34,228 nt of DNA from Dimargaris cristalligena (GCA_027576995.1 JANBQC010000241.1:5459-39686), one strand, 5' to 3'; numbered from the stretch's first letter, positions 1-10,985 are shown. Notes: generated by a model from the sequence alone, not told the origin. Numbers and translations are program-made.

Positions 1-1852
1 CACCCCCGGCACTATGGGGTCATCCCTTATTATATAACCCTGCTCATTTGACCCCAATGCTTTGCACTCCAAATACTCAGCTCACTGATCCAAGACTCTT
101 CCAGTTCCCATGAGAGTCTTCCCGATGTGAAGCTGTCTAGTCAGATTCTTTACTTATCCACACTATAGTCACAGTAGTATTTCCCTTAGGACCTCCTTCT
201 AGAGCTATCCCTGCATATATATAACCAGGCCCCACTGGGACTGGTTCAATTCCTTAGCTTATTCATATCCCCCAGTTTACCCCAATAAACTCTATATATG
301 CTTATCCCCCCTTATACTAACTAGCAAGTGTGCCCGCTGCATGTCCCTGGTATTTACCTGCATCTGTCCTTTATTGGTTAGTACTATGCCCCCATCCTAA
401 TGCTAGTAGCCCGCTTGGCTGAGTCTAAGCCCCACCTACCATTAGAAGCCTATCCTTGGGACTCTTGATGGACCAAGTGTAGTTAACCCGGGTGATATCC
501 AGCAACAACTGTTCCTTTTATCCTTGGTTTATTATCAGCCCTACATAATATCCATTCTGGAATAATGAATATGTGTAAGTTAATAGAGAAAAAACAGTGC
601 TATGTACTACAGGCAATTAATATGGGTTAGATATGTGGCGGATATATATTATGAGTAGAAAAGTCATTGGATACCAAAGAAGGCAACTATAAGAAGCTTT
701 GGAAAGTTGACGCCCAACTAGAAAATGGCAATACAACTCATTGAAATACAGTGTGTAATCCTCCCAATCGCTTTACTTGAATAATAGTATGCTAAGTACA
801 ACAACTACAATTTGGAAAACCCCTCATTCCTCCTTCCAATGGTCATCTTTCACCTGATGTGGTTAGTGCTACTAAATTATGAAACTATGCATTGTCCAAG
901 GGCAGCCCCCACCTGGAGCTTTGTAGATGGCCAAAATGCGGGAGCATGCCACCTCTAATGCCAAACCATAAAGGCTTACGGTCCAATTGCCCCACTAAAG
1001 TATATATATATATATTTATATCTCCTTAGTATTACCCACACGTTGTGAGGAGGGAAACTAGTGCCTTCATTTACCCCCTTTACTCAGAATTACTGATTGG
1101 TTAGTACTCAATAATAAACTTAAGTAGTTTTATCTCCTCTGGCCTTGCAAGCCCACAGCGACCTACTTCTGACTCCCAAGGGGCTCTCTGCTGACCGGGT
1201 ACCAGGCCCAATTGGAAGAAGCTTATTACACATTAATGAATTTCGGCCACTGCAGCCTAGGGTAGTTTAGCTAGATTAGAGACGGCAAGTAAGGGTGTAT
1301 GATAATCTAACTGCGGAGGAATGTACTTAGAGTGTATTTATAGGATAATCTATAGAATCCTGACACCGCCTTTCCTTTGATAAAATCATTGATCGCTGCT
1401 ATTTTCGGGGGGTAGACCCATCTGCTTATAATGGCGATCGTACGATCGCTCGCCGTAGATTATCGATCCACTACAGCTACCAATCACTCTAGCGAATTGG
1501 AGAATACCCACACAGCACAGAGCTATATATATGAATAGCTTTTCTGCCAGGCCCACTTTCCCACCTTTCGATTTAGGCTGAAAAGCCCACGCATGCCTTG
1601 ACCTATATCTCCCTTTAATGTGTCCCGCCGATTCACTGCCGCCAATGAACCCCTTTCTATATTAAACTATCGCTTCATGTACAATTTTAATTAACTCATA
1701 TTAACCGAAACGCCCCCCACAAGGCGCTATTTTTTTTTATCATCGACTAGCCTCTTAATACACAATAGTTGCGTCTACGCTTGGTATCGGCACTTGACTT
1801 CATATTTTTCCCCAGTGAACCTACTATTTATATACACTCTATACTTTTTAAT
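1..1852. other. Left-edge intergenic region, no gene recognised
   Basis: I see no open frame with coding character and no RNA gene in these 1.85 kb. It is AT-rich, with a short TA run near 1003-1020 and a perfect 16-bp palindrome at 1434-1449. The last few hundred bases should hold the promoter of the membrane-protein gene starting at 1853, but no clear TATA box at the usual distance stands out. The TA-rich stretch near 1825 lies too close to the ATG to be a normal core promoter. Confidence 0.5.
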
Positions 1853-3314
1853 ATGCGATTTTTTAGCCTTTTCAATTTGCTTGCCGGACTCTGCGTGGTG
1901 TCCCATAGCACGGCGGCAGACTCTAATGTAATTACATTTGTTGGTGATGTAGTCATGCTGGTCCCTGGCTTTAAAGGCATCGCCTACAATGATTCATCGG
2001 CAAACTATTTAAACATCAACTCTTACAAATTCAGAGCCAAAAATGACCGACGTATAGCTCAAGGGGTACGTAACAAAAATATATAATCTATCTATACTTT
2101 TACCGCTAATATTGAAATGGCCTGTTGGCATGTACTCAGATAACGATAACTGTAGGAGGCACCGGTTATCGCTTATCATTATATGCCCACCTGCGAATGC
2201 CTGGTGGAACAGGCCCAGGTACTAACCAACTATAGTACCGCCCCCATATTTTCACAACACAATATCCCCAAGGACTCTACTAATCCCCGCTATTCATTAC
2301 TTGCTTGAACCTAAATCCACTGTTTGCATATTATTCTTAATATTATTATTATTTAAAAAAAAACGATGGGTATATTGCCTCTTTAATGCGCTTATATTAA
2401 CAATCCACTAGGGAGTTTTACTTACTTTAGCCGAGCTTTTGGAGCAGGACCTTTCCCTTGGAGAGAATTATGTGGTCATTCACGAGACCATTTTAAACAC
2501 CGCATCCGTAGTCCCCCCAGTTAAATTCTTGAATGCCGTCAGCTTCTTCATTCTCTACCAGTTGGACAACGATTCACTATGTACCGAGCTTGGAACCAGT
2601 ATCAACGTACCCTGTATGACTATTGAATACGATGCGGGTGTGGACCTCACTAAAATGCAGGCCGACATCGGTAACAGTAGCTTACTATGGTCCGACGTGG
2701 TAAACATGTACCCGGATCTGCAAGACCACCCCACCGATACGGCCACCGGTAGTTCCAACCTGGCCCGGCGGGATGCCGGGAACGCGTCGACCTCCCCTGT
2801 CGATTCTAATTCTCCGCCCAGCACCGAAACAACGGGAGTTGATTCGATGCCTGAACCCGACACACTCACCTCTAATGGCGCTGATGACCATCATACCCCC
2901 GGCGACAGCGTCAGTACCCCCAGTGATACCACTCCTTCGTTGGAACCCGTGGATTCGACCGGCGACCATCCAATGGATAATCCCGATCTGGTGCGCCGAT
3001 TTTACTTTCGTGCCCAATTAATGGTGGATGGCCAAGCCGTGGAAGGAACCCCAATAACAGTACATACGCAAATTATCATCGGCAGTGTTTTCGGAGGCGT
3101 GTTTTTGGTTTTACTCATGGGTTGCGGGATTCGGTTACGCCGAACGATTGTGCGGCAACGGAACCTGGAGTTGCAGAAACAGGCCGGTCAGAAGGCCTTT
3201 CGGAAACGGGAACGGGCTCGGGAAAAGTCCAAACGTCCCATCCGGTCTCCCAAAATCTCCAATGCGGACACGGTTAGTACCTTTGCCGACATTGAACTGG
3301 TCGTGGAAAAGTAG
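1853..3314 (+). CDS. Predicted type I single-pass membrane protein, function unknown (3 exons, 391 aa)
   Basis: Reconstructed exons are 1853-2065, 2140-2218 and 2431-3314. The introns are 74 and 212 bases, with GTACGT and GTACTA donors and CAG and TAG acceptors, and the phases agree across both joins. The 79-base middle exon reads openly in the one frame that links the two large exons. The protein starts with a hydrophobic signal peptide (about residues 1-21). An extracellular part follows with two cysteines (148 and 159) and several N-glycosylation sequons. Next is a Ser/Thr/Pro/Asp-rich linker (about 197-285), a membrane helix (about 311-333) and a Lys/Arg-rich cytoplasmic tail of about 58 residues. 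Two dibasic sites, LARR (208-211) and LVRR (284-287), bracket the linker and resemble kexin sites. I do not recognise the family; a cell-surface receptor, adhesin or wall sensor is only a guess from topology. An earlier in-frame start at 1769 would be a TTG codon, so ATG 1853 was chosen. The gene converges on its right neighbour. Confidence 0.8.
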
Positions 3315-3783
3315 AGTAGAGTTCCTATGCTTTTGACAAGATCCACTTAGTTGAAGCTATGTCCTTATACGATTTCAAGGTGCGTTCTCTAGCATCCCCC
3401 CCCCCTTTATTCAACTCCCGGCATGTCTATAGTAGTAAGCACGCTCTCTCCTAATTGCCGTGCTGTGAAAACCAATACAAACCCTCGGCCTTTGTTGTCC
3501 AAGTCGCGGATATTTTTTTTAAAAAAATAATACGTACTCATCTGACATTTACGTCAAAATACTTAGTAATTTATTCAGCTAAAGATTTGGCTATTTAAAT
3601 AAATAAAAATGTTGAGAACCCGCATAGTTAGATACAATATATACGAAATCGGGATGGTCATAAATCGGCATATTACGACAAAGGCCTCGCTCTGGTCGCT
3701 AGGCAGTATGCTATAAAAATTCGAATGGGAGAGGTAAACTACTGTTCAGGAAGAATATGAGTAGGACATACGAGGTGAATGCT
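3315..3783. other. Short region between two convergent 3' ends
   Basis: About 470 bases separate the stop codons of the two convergent genes. It contains an 11-base C run near 3399, facing T and A runs near 3511-3528, and AT-rich sequence around 3560-3610 suited to 3' end formation on both strands. No gene is seen. Confidence 0.5.
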
Positions 3784-5770
3784 TTAAAGAACAGGGATAT
3801 ATCGGCGGTCCTCGTCGGATCCATTGTATGGTTCGTCTGTGGGGAAACCGCTGCCTTGGGGGTAGTCCTCCTTAGATAACCCGATATGCACTTGTCCTTT
3901 CTCAATAAAGAACGAGCGGGGGTTGATATGAAAGTCATTAAAGCATTCATAAAGATCGGCATTGTATTCGGTGGCAGGCAGGGCATTATACAGCCTGGCT
4001 AAATCCTTGCATTGGCGAATGCGAACGTTAAACCCGCCATCCCTGCAAGCCGGATACTCTTTGCCGTCCTTGTCCCCGGCCCCGGCCTGTGTGGGGTATA
4101 CAAAGTGGGACAGAAAAACGGCCTGGGCCACCACCAGATCAGCAAAGGTAGCCATGACGAATGGGGCTATCTCGTTATTCTGATCTTCGGAGGGAGTAAC
4201 GGAATCGGCGCGACTGATCTCCCAGAGGTCCTTTAGCTTGGAATTGCCCAGAAGAATGGTGAGAATAGCGTTGATGTCTTTCTTCTGCGGTTGGCTCAGC
4301 AGGCTGAGAATGGCATAGGGGAATACGGTGCCATACAAAAAAGCATTCTCGGCTTTGGCCATGACCTCGTCACTGTCATTGGGCCAGAAGTGAGCCGCGT
4401 CGACCTGCCAATTGCCAGGGAGGGCTTTAAACATTGAAAACCCCATTTTGCGATCAAGCATGATATCTTCCGTCTTTTGGATAATTTTCCAGGCATCGCC
4501 AGTGAGTTGTTCCCCATTTCTCAAGGTCATCCACAAATAACCCTTCAGGATATCCGCTTCTTTAACAAGCTGTTGGACGGGCACGTAGGCGATGCCAAGA
4601 GCAGTGTTGGTTGTCCCTGGTTGGGTGGATCCGCTAAGAAATGTGGACGAAGTGGATGAGGAGGAGTAGGAGGATTGATCAGACTTTGACCACGGTAACG
4701 ACCAGGTGGATGGCTTCAGCAGGGAAAAGTCAGTATCTTGTTTCACCTTGGATTCGGTGGCCTTGGAGTCATAGAAGGAACTGTAAATGGATTCGTAAGT
4801 GGACAGTACCTGCGTGACTTTATGCCCATTAACCTTATCGTCTTTGGCGAGTGCGAAATACGCCTTGACAACGGGGCCGAAATAGGCCGAGAATAATGGC
4901 ACGCCGCTCTCTTCGATTCTCGGCAGGTTAATCGAGGACGCATTCTCATTAACCAAGTATGATGTGTCCGGCTATTAGAATAGTAGACAAGGCAATATAA
5001 TAATGATGCATGGGAAAATCCATTAATGAGGGGGCGTCTAAGATCCAATCCTTACAAATAGTAGTAGATGTATAGGGGGAAATTATGGGTGCAATGATAT
5101 AATTTCTGCAGTCCGGCAACATAGGTCCCTGAAATTAATGGTGGGTCACAGAAAATTATAATAATACTACAGTTACCTCTTGCACCGATGGAGCCATGTT
5201 CATGTTTATCGGTACCGCAAGTGTCTGGTCAGTGTTGATGTCCATCGGTTCCGTAAGTGCCCGGTCAGTGTCTGCGTCCATTAGTTCCAGAAAATTCGGA
5301 CCATTGTTTGCGCCCATTGGTTCCGGAAGTGTCTGGCCAGGGCTTGTGTTCATCGGTACCGTAAGTGTCTGGTCGGCGTTTGCTTTGAAAGCTGCCCACT
5401 CATCGCTGCCACCCCACAGGTTCATATTTTCCTTAGTAGGAGAACTTTGAGGACTATAATACACCGATTCGGCGTCGCTACCGTCTTTATCGTTCCACTG
5501 ATCCGTAGAAGTGTCAATGGCCAGAGGACTGGTATTCCTACCCAGTTTGGCTTGGCCTCGGTAATTAACATTGTGGTACGGCTTCCCCAAATTTGAATAC
5601 TGCTCGCTAGGCAATTTGAGTTCGGGGTCAATGACAAGCGTATCTGTATCGGATAATTCGCTGCTTGAATATGAATGTGCATCCCAGTCGCGTGGGGGCG
5701 GCTGCAGCATCGTTGTTGGCAAGGCGTTGGCCAGAGTAGCCACCGCGAGCAAGGTGATGACGGCTTTCAT
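3784..5770 (-). CDS. Predicted secreted protein with 12-residue tandem repeats, function unknown (2 exons, 593 aa)
   Basis: Exon 1 is 5770-5177 and exon 2 is 4971-3784. The 205-base intron has a GTAACT donor and a TAG acceptor, both in phase 0, and joins ...PSVQE to PDTSYLVNEN.... The N-terminus is a typical signal peptide (MKAVITLLAVATLANALPT, about residues 1-19). Residues 20-129 are polar and Ser/Asp-rich. Residues 130-189 are five 12-residue repeats around a (D/N)QTL-x-x-PM core. Exon 2 encodes a 395-residue, mostly alpha-helical-looking region with a Ser/Thr-rich low-complexity insert about 90 residues in. Its few cysteines lie near the C-terminus, in PACRDGG, IRQCKD and YECFND contexts. 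No membrane helix other than the signal is evident, so export is the likeliest fate. I do not recognise the family and infer no activity. A TATA box lies about 270 bases upstream of the ATG at 6038-6045, followed by a pyrimidine-rich leader. Confidence 0.82.
5204..5383 (-). repeat. 36-bp coding tandem repeat, five copies
   Basis: Five in-frame 36-base units encode the 12-residue repeats at residues 130-189 of the secreted protein. On the + strand the units share a ggtwccgnaagtgtctgg-like core. The third unit is the most diverged. The period is a multiple of three, so gain or loss of units keeps the frame. Confidence 0.85.
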
Positions 5771-6037
5771 TCTTGGCTAGAAAGGAGTAAAATTTTAAAA
5801 AAAATTGGCGAGTACGGAATTGGTAGTAATCAAGCGGGATAATTTCAATCAAAAGTGGGCAGAAACCGTAATATGTGACTGTAAATGGAAAACTAGGGTT
5901 TGGGATGAAGGAGACTCTAAAGGGTAAGGACGGCAAAATGAAAACCAACAAGTTAACTTTATAGGCATGGAAACCTGATGAATTGACAAGCAAGGAAAGA
6001 GTTAGTGGAGGTTAATTGAAGGGGCCGACCCCGCAGG

Positions 6038-6045
6038 TATTTATA
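6038..6045 (-). promoter_or_regulatory. TATA box of the secreted-protein gene
   Basis: The minus strand reads TATAAATA here, about 268 bases upstream of the ATG at 5770. The sequence between them is pyrimidine-rich on the coding strand. The same layout is seen upstream of two other genes in the window. Confidence 0.5.
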
Positions 6046-7851
6046 TTTCGGTCGATGGACTACCACAGCTTTCTGTCCGAAGTAAAAGGTGAGGGGGGGG
6101 GCTGCCCATACCCAAAATATAAGGGAATAAGGCCCGGGTGCTTTCTATGCCGAGACTGTAGCGACAATTGGCTCTAGTCGACTTGGCTTTTTTGGCCAGC
6201 GATTTTAATTTAAGAATTCTGCGAATTCTTTTGGTCCAACAAGTGATATCGTTATGGCAATGTGTTGGGGACTTTTGAACACGGGTATTTGTGCTTTTTT
6301 TTTGGAGATAAGCCTGTTTAAAATTGGACACTTTTCGGATGGCTAAAAAACAAAACTGGCCCAATTCTCCCGTTTGTGGTGGCCAAAGGAATATATAGTT
6401 TAAAATAACCCCCCCCATCCTACTTTCCCATTCCAACCGCCGCATTCCCGTGTACACATATTTTTAATTCTGTGACGTTTAATAGTGGCATATTCATTTA
6501 AAGTCGGGGGATATAGGATAATACAACCGATAACTAAAGAATGATATACCGCTGGGGACGACAGAAGTAGTACAGGGAGAGGCGGTTGGTCATGGAAGTT
6601 CCATGAAAAATAATGGTCATACGCGGCTGCTATACTCAGGATAGCCAGAGCACTTAGTAGTGTGTCAAGCCATAGTAATGGAAGAGTATAAGCAATGTGT
6701 AAGGGATACGGGATGTCCAACCATTACCCTTAACACTCTGCCATCCTCAATATATACCCTAGACCAGGGTATAGGCACGCCACGGAGTATATACTAGTTT
6801 TTTTATCATTTCATAGGTATAAGATGCGCAAAACCATCGCCATAGAAATAATAGGGCACACATGTACATTGGAATATTACATCTTTGACTCCTCTACGGC
6901 AGACGTAACAGCCCTTGTTCAAAATGGGCCATTGTATACGATGGCTAACACTGGACTTTCATTGGCGGGAATTGGAGATTTACGAATGGCGTTAAGGGGA
7001 GGGGGGGGGTGTTGAGGAAAACGGAAGGGAAAAACGAATGGCAGTTGGCCTTCCGGACCGATGGTCCAAGTCTATAGATTGGTGGGCTGAGGATTCATGT
7101 ATTCAGTGTGTAACTTTATCTCGAAAAATGGAAAAGAATATGCATTATTCGTCCAATAACGGTTTGGGTAGGAGAGCCCTTTTGGGGGTGGGGGGGGGTA
7201 AAAGCATCTATTGACATGAATACTAGGAAAGTGGGATTTGAGACTTCAAGTGAGCTGGCAGGAATGCGGAACTGTAGATGTTGTAGCTCATGCCAAGACT
7301 AAATGATCAATTTTAAATACACCGCCTAGTGCTCTTGTCATTATAGATAGCCCTGATAATGGGTACTATTATGTATTTTAATGGTCACCGGATAATATAT
7401 TGGAGAAGTGGCATATAGTAAACATAGCCGTCGGTACTTCGGCCTGACCTTGACCGGTGTCCATTTACGGCATTCCTTCGAAAATACATGCTTAATGAAG
7501 CCTTAGAGTCTAAGATAATCCGGTTATAAAAATAAATGGAATAGGCCCACCCTTTGATGGTTCGCACTTTGCTTTTGGACAGATGTGTAATTTCTAAAAA
7601 TGCAAATGCATTCCTGTTAATTCTGGATGACCTCAACGGCCCCGCTTAAAATCGTCGTCGTATATTGTTCTTTAATCCGAAAAAAAAATATGCTATACCA
7701 TGTCTAGGGGTTTGGTTGGCAGGATACCATAAAAAGACGTCTGTACAATATTTGAGCCTTAATTCGTTTAATATGGACATTGTATGAACTTAATGGGACG
7801 GGTATATATTGATGGTTACTCTACTAAGTGAATGGCTAATACTGGACGCTG

Positions 7852-7881
7852 TGACACCAAATATAAATATTTTTGGTGTCA
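7852..7881. repeat. Perfect 10-bp-arm inverted repeat
   Basis: TGACACCAAA and TTTGGTGTCA are perfect reverse complements separated by a 10-base AT-only loop. It could be a hairpin or a binding site for a dimeric protein. No gene end lies nearby to make it a terminator. Confidence 0.6.
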
Positions 7882-10463
7882 TTGAACCATAGAGAAGGGG
7901 CTTAAAGAAAGGGGATTAGATGGATACAATACCCGCGAAATCTAAAGTAATAGGGGACTACACATCCCCAAATGGTGATATATAATAATATTGGGGCGGG
8001 GGTCCAAGACCCATTTCGCCTAATTATTAGCCCAGGATTATATTGATATCCGGTTCACCCCAAGAACAGGCAGGGTATTCGATAATTTTTTATAATATAC
8101 TCTATGGCTGGTTGGCGGTTTATAATGGAAGACCTGCCTTACCACAGAGCTTGCTCTAGACCCGTCCTGTTGTTTTGAAAAAATAATGGACTTTGATGAT
8201 AAAAATAGGCCCCGGTAGCCAAATAAGGGGGGGGGGGTCTGATACGGTACTAAATGCCACCCCCCCTTCCCACTCAAGGGTCAATCCGACCGACTAGGGC
8301 TTGCCGTTCTTGTTAAAAGAGGAATACCCTATAGGGTGAACTGTAGGTTAGTGTTGGCCAAAAACTATACGGAAAGGTGGAGGTCGGTAAATTCGATTAA
8401 AGAAGGGTCCGAGGAAGAACACAGACTCTAGCCATGAATTCCTGGTTCAAAGGCTGCGATACTAATTAATACTGACGGCCAAGAGAGCTCTTCCCACTGG
8501 ACATTGCTATTGGGCCTTGTGTAATACATTAGTGTTGAAAGTCCGCTGGTCACAACCAGTGGCATTACTATTACAATATAATATACCCATAGCCATAGGT
8601 ACTTCACCGTTAGAATTATGACCACTGGTATTAAGAAGTTCCTTATATTAACCACCCGCTTAATTTATCGAAACCTGGTCCTAATATTGTATACTCTAAT
8701 TCCCATTTTCGAGTGTATCAGTCAGTAATGACACCCTTCGTGTACCGAACATTCCCTCTATGTCGTCGCGTACAACTATTACATCCGCTGTGGCATTAGT
8801 TCGATTCAGACCACCCCTTCAAGTCTCAGAGCACCTTCTTTCGAATGTAGGCAAAGTAACTCTTACATGCCAACCTCCGGGACACTGCTGCCACCATACC
8901 TCGAGAAGGTATTTTGCAGCAAGGTACCTGGAATGGCCTTACCGTGTCCTTTGGCCTCGCGCCAACCACTTAAGCTATGCCCACAACCCGGTCTGTCCAA
9001 ATAAGGCTGTTTTTTTTTCAAGTTTATCGGATACCAGTTCTAATATACCACCTTGTTTGGAATATCACACTGGAAAAACTCATTCACCGCGGATGGCTAA
9101 TTGGCTAGTCACTATAGTCCCGATATTTTATAGCCAGATATTGGGGCGTAACTTGTTTGACCTGTGGCGGTAGATTCTGGGGATAACTCGGGAGGTCAAT
9201 GAATTGACTCCACCGTCGATATCTCCTTCGCCCTACTAATACGCGGGTCACCCCAATAGGAATTACTCGGCAATTAAAAACTAATTACAAAGCCTCCGAA
9301 GTATTCGCCCGTCTCTCAATAATACTAATAAAAAAAACTTGAAGTTGGGGGGTTGACTGGGAACCCATCGACGCTAAATGATAATGAGCAAGGCTGCTGT
9401 GGGCCCAACAGCCACAGAGTGCCCAAGTTTCACGTGAATAGCCAAGGTTCATTCTCTAAATTCTGACAATTTGGATGGGTGGTGCTGAAATCGTCTGGGC
9501 TTTGTTGGCCAGTCAAGGCTATGGTGGCTACAAGAAGGCGTATACCCTACAGGCATTAGATTAAGGATACATTATTTTCCGAGAAAGCATTTGGTAAGGG
9601 GCCTGGGCTCAATCATCCTGTCCAGTGCAGCAGGGAATAACGATGCTCCAATTAATAAGGCTGTTGACGGAGCCTCAGGTAATTTTAATGCCTGCATTGA
9701 CGTTGAACACCTTTCGATAACTGTGCCAACGGGGCATTGATATTTAGTCTGGTTAATAACAATTTACATACTCCGACCAAGCCTAGGGAATTTACCTGAA
9801 TAGTGTTATTCAGCTTCAAGGATAAGTAATCCACAAGTAGTGCCTGTTTTCGGCCCAATCCTTGCCGAGGAGTCATTTAGCCCCTTACCCCGCGTAATTC
9901 AATTGTAGATCACCATGCTGACTATGCAGTTTAGTCTACATCAGCAACTAGTGAAATTCAGGAGTCGGCCCCTTGACTAGGCCTACTCATAAAATCCCGA
10001 TATACCTATGTTTCATTTGGACATGTCAGCGCTAGTAACGAAGACCCATTAAACCGATAATTTCTCTGCTGAGGCAGTCGCTACTCTTTTCATTCCTATA
10101 TATCTTTCATTTGAAAGGCGCCCCGGTGGGGAGGGGAGAATTAGCCGTATTTTTTATAATGACAGAGTAACAACCAACCCCTACCTCGAGGTTTGAGAGC
10201 ATAATAGTTTATGGAAGCCCAAATTATGACGTTTGAAATTGGATTCAGTTGTTTGACGTCATAGGCAGTACCCAACAAGTAGATGCAATCCAGCCTGTCG
10301 GTGACTTTTATATGGTTAAGGCAATTTCTTGATTACGATGGTAAATGGATAGTTTATTAGTACAGTAATTTATAATGTGTGTAGGGGGTGTGATGAACCT
10401 TTTACAAGCATAGTATTAGGTGACAAAGTTGCTAAACATAAAAGAAGAGCGCGAACTAAAAAA

Positions 10464-10483
10464 GGGAGGGAGGGGTGAGGGGG
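10464..10483 (+). other. G-quadruplex-type sequence
   Basis: Four G tracts (3, 3, 4 and 5 Gs) are separated by 1, 1 and 3 bases, which fits the intramolecular G-quadruplex pattern. It lies about 130 bases past the stop codon of the GPI-protein gene, on the strand opposite its transcript. Confidence 0.5.
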
Positions 10484-10612
10484 TGATATGACATCAATAA
10501 TAAGTCAGTTGGCCAACCCCCTTGGGATTTAAATATAGAAAATCCCTTTATCTTGTCCAATACCCCACTCTTTTCATGACATGACGACAAGAGCGGGGGG
10601 GGCATAATTATT

Positions 10613-10618
10613 TTTATT
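10613..10618 (-). terminator. AATAAA overlapping the stop codon of the GPI-protein gene
   Basis: The minus strand reads G-TAA-TAAAAAT, so a canonical AATAAA hexamer shares two bases with the TAA stop. It may help direct 3' end formation, although the resulting 3' UTR would be very short. Other AT-rich sequence follows. Confidence 0.35.
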
Positions 10619-10985
10619 ACATGGCGTAGGCAGCCAGACCAACGGCGGATAAAGCCAGTGCCGAACCAAATAGGAGCTGGGGCTGTTGAGTGGAGGGGGA
10701 ACCCGCGTTCACCACATCATCAATGTCACTAGCAACGTTCGTGGCAGCCCCCACCGCTCCGGAAGCGAGCTGGGTGGCGGCGTTGTGGGCCCCGCTGGCT
10801 ACGTTGGTGGCTACTCCGACGGCGCCCGAAGCGATTTTGGTAGCAACTCCTACAGCCCCAGAGGCCACGTCGTTGGCAACCTCGGTAATATCGGCGATGG
10901 CGTCGTTGACGGCCGAACCGATATCGACGGCACCCACACTAACGAGAGCGGTGAAGGCAAGGATCAGGACTTGGGTGGTCTTCAT
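10617..10985 (-). CDS. Predicted GPI-anchored surface protein with 11-residue repeats (122 aa)
   Basis: This is an uninterrupted frame with ATG in good context (ACC before ATG). Residues 1-20 form a signal peptide. Residues 30-95 follow an 11-residue period with the pattern ASGAVGVAT(K/N)(I/V), clearest in four units at 41-84. The C-terminus has a polar spacer (about 93-103, GSPSTQQPQ) and a hydrophobic tail (about 104-122) that ends the protein. This is the layout of a GPI-attachment signal, with candidate omega sites at N93, G95 or S96. An 11-residue period is the hallmark of amphipathic 11/3 helices, as in synucleins and some LEA proteins. Binding of lipid or a surface is therefore possible, but this is inference and I recognise no family. 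There is one TATA box (11219-11226) and a strongly pyrimidine-rich leader. The C-tail could instead be an ordinary membrane anchor. Confidence 0.8.
   Translation of the reverse strand: MKTTQVLILAFTALVSVGAVDIGSAVNDAIADITEVANDVASGAVGVATKIASGAVGVATNVASGAHNAATQLASGAVGAATNVASDIDDVVNAGSPSTQQPQLLFGSALALSAVGLAAYAM
10734..10865 (-). repeat. 33-bp coding tandem repeat, four clear copies
   Basis: Four consecutive 33-base units encode the ASGAVGVATNV-like 11-mers (residues 41-84). The third unit is the most diverged. Weaker related units flank them on both sides. Confidence 0.8.

Larger units (their letters stand above)
5771..10616. other. 4.8 kb region without a convincing gene
   Basis: Apart from the promoter of the 5770 gene, I find no gene I can support. 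The longest ATG-started frame is 8760-9173 (+, 137 codons), which shows no family features. A 63-codon frame at 6824-7015 ends in a G run. There are several G runs (near 6095, 7005, 7185 and 8227-8237), an EcoRI-like inverted repeat AAGAATTC-TGC-GAATTCTT at 6212-6230, a CACGTG palindrome at 9429-9438 and a hairpin at 7852-7881. Confidence 0.5.

Noticed and set aside
1434..1449. Perfect 16-bp palindrome GCGATCGTACGATCGC
   Set aside because: About one such palindrome every 65 kb is expected by chance, and it is not at a clear regulatory position.
4972..5176. Possible mini-exon inside the intron of the secreted-protein gene (TTTCAG before GGACCT, GTAAGG after)
   Set aside because: Its end phase does not fit the exon 2 acceptor, while the direct join is in phase.
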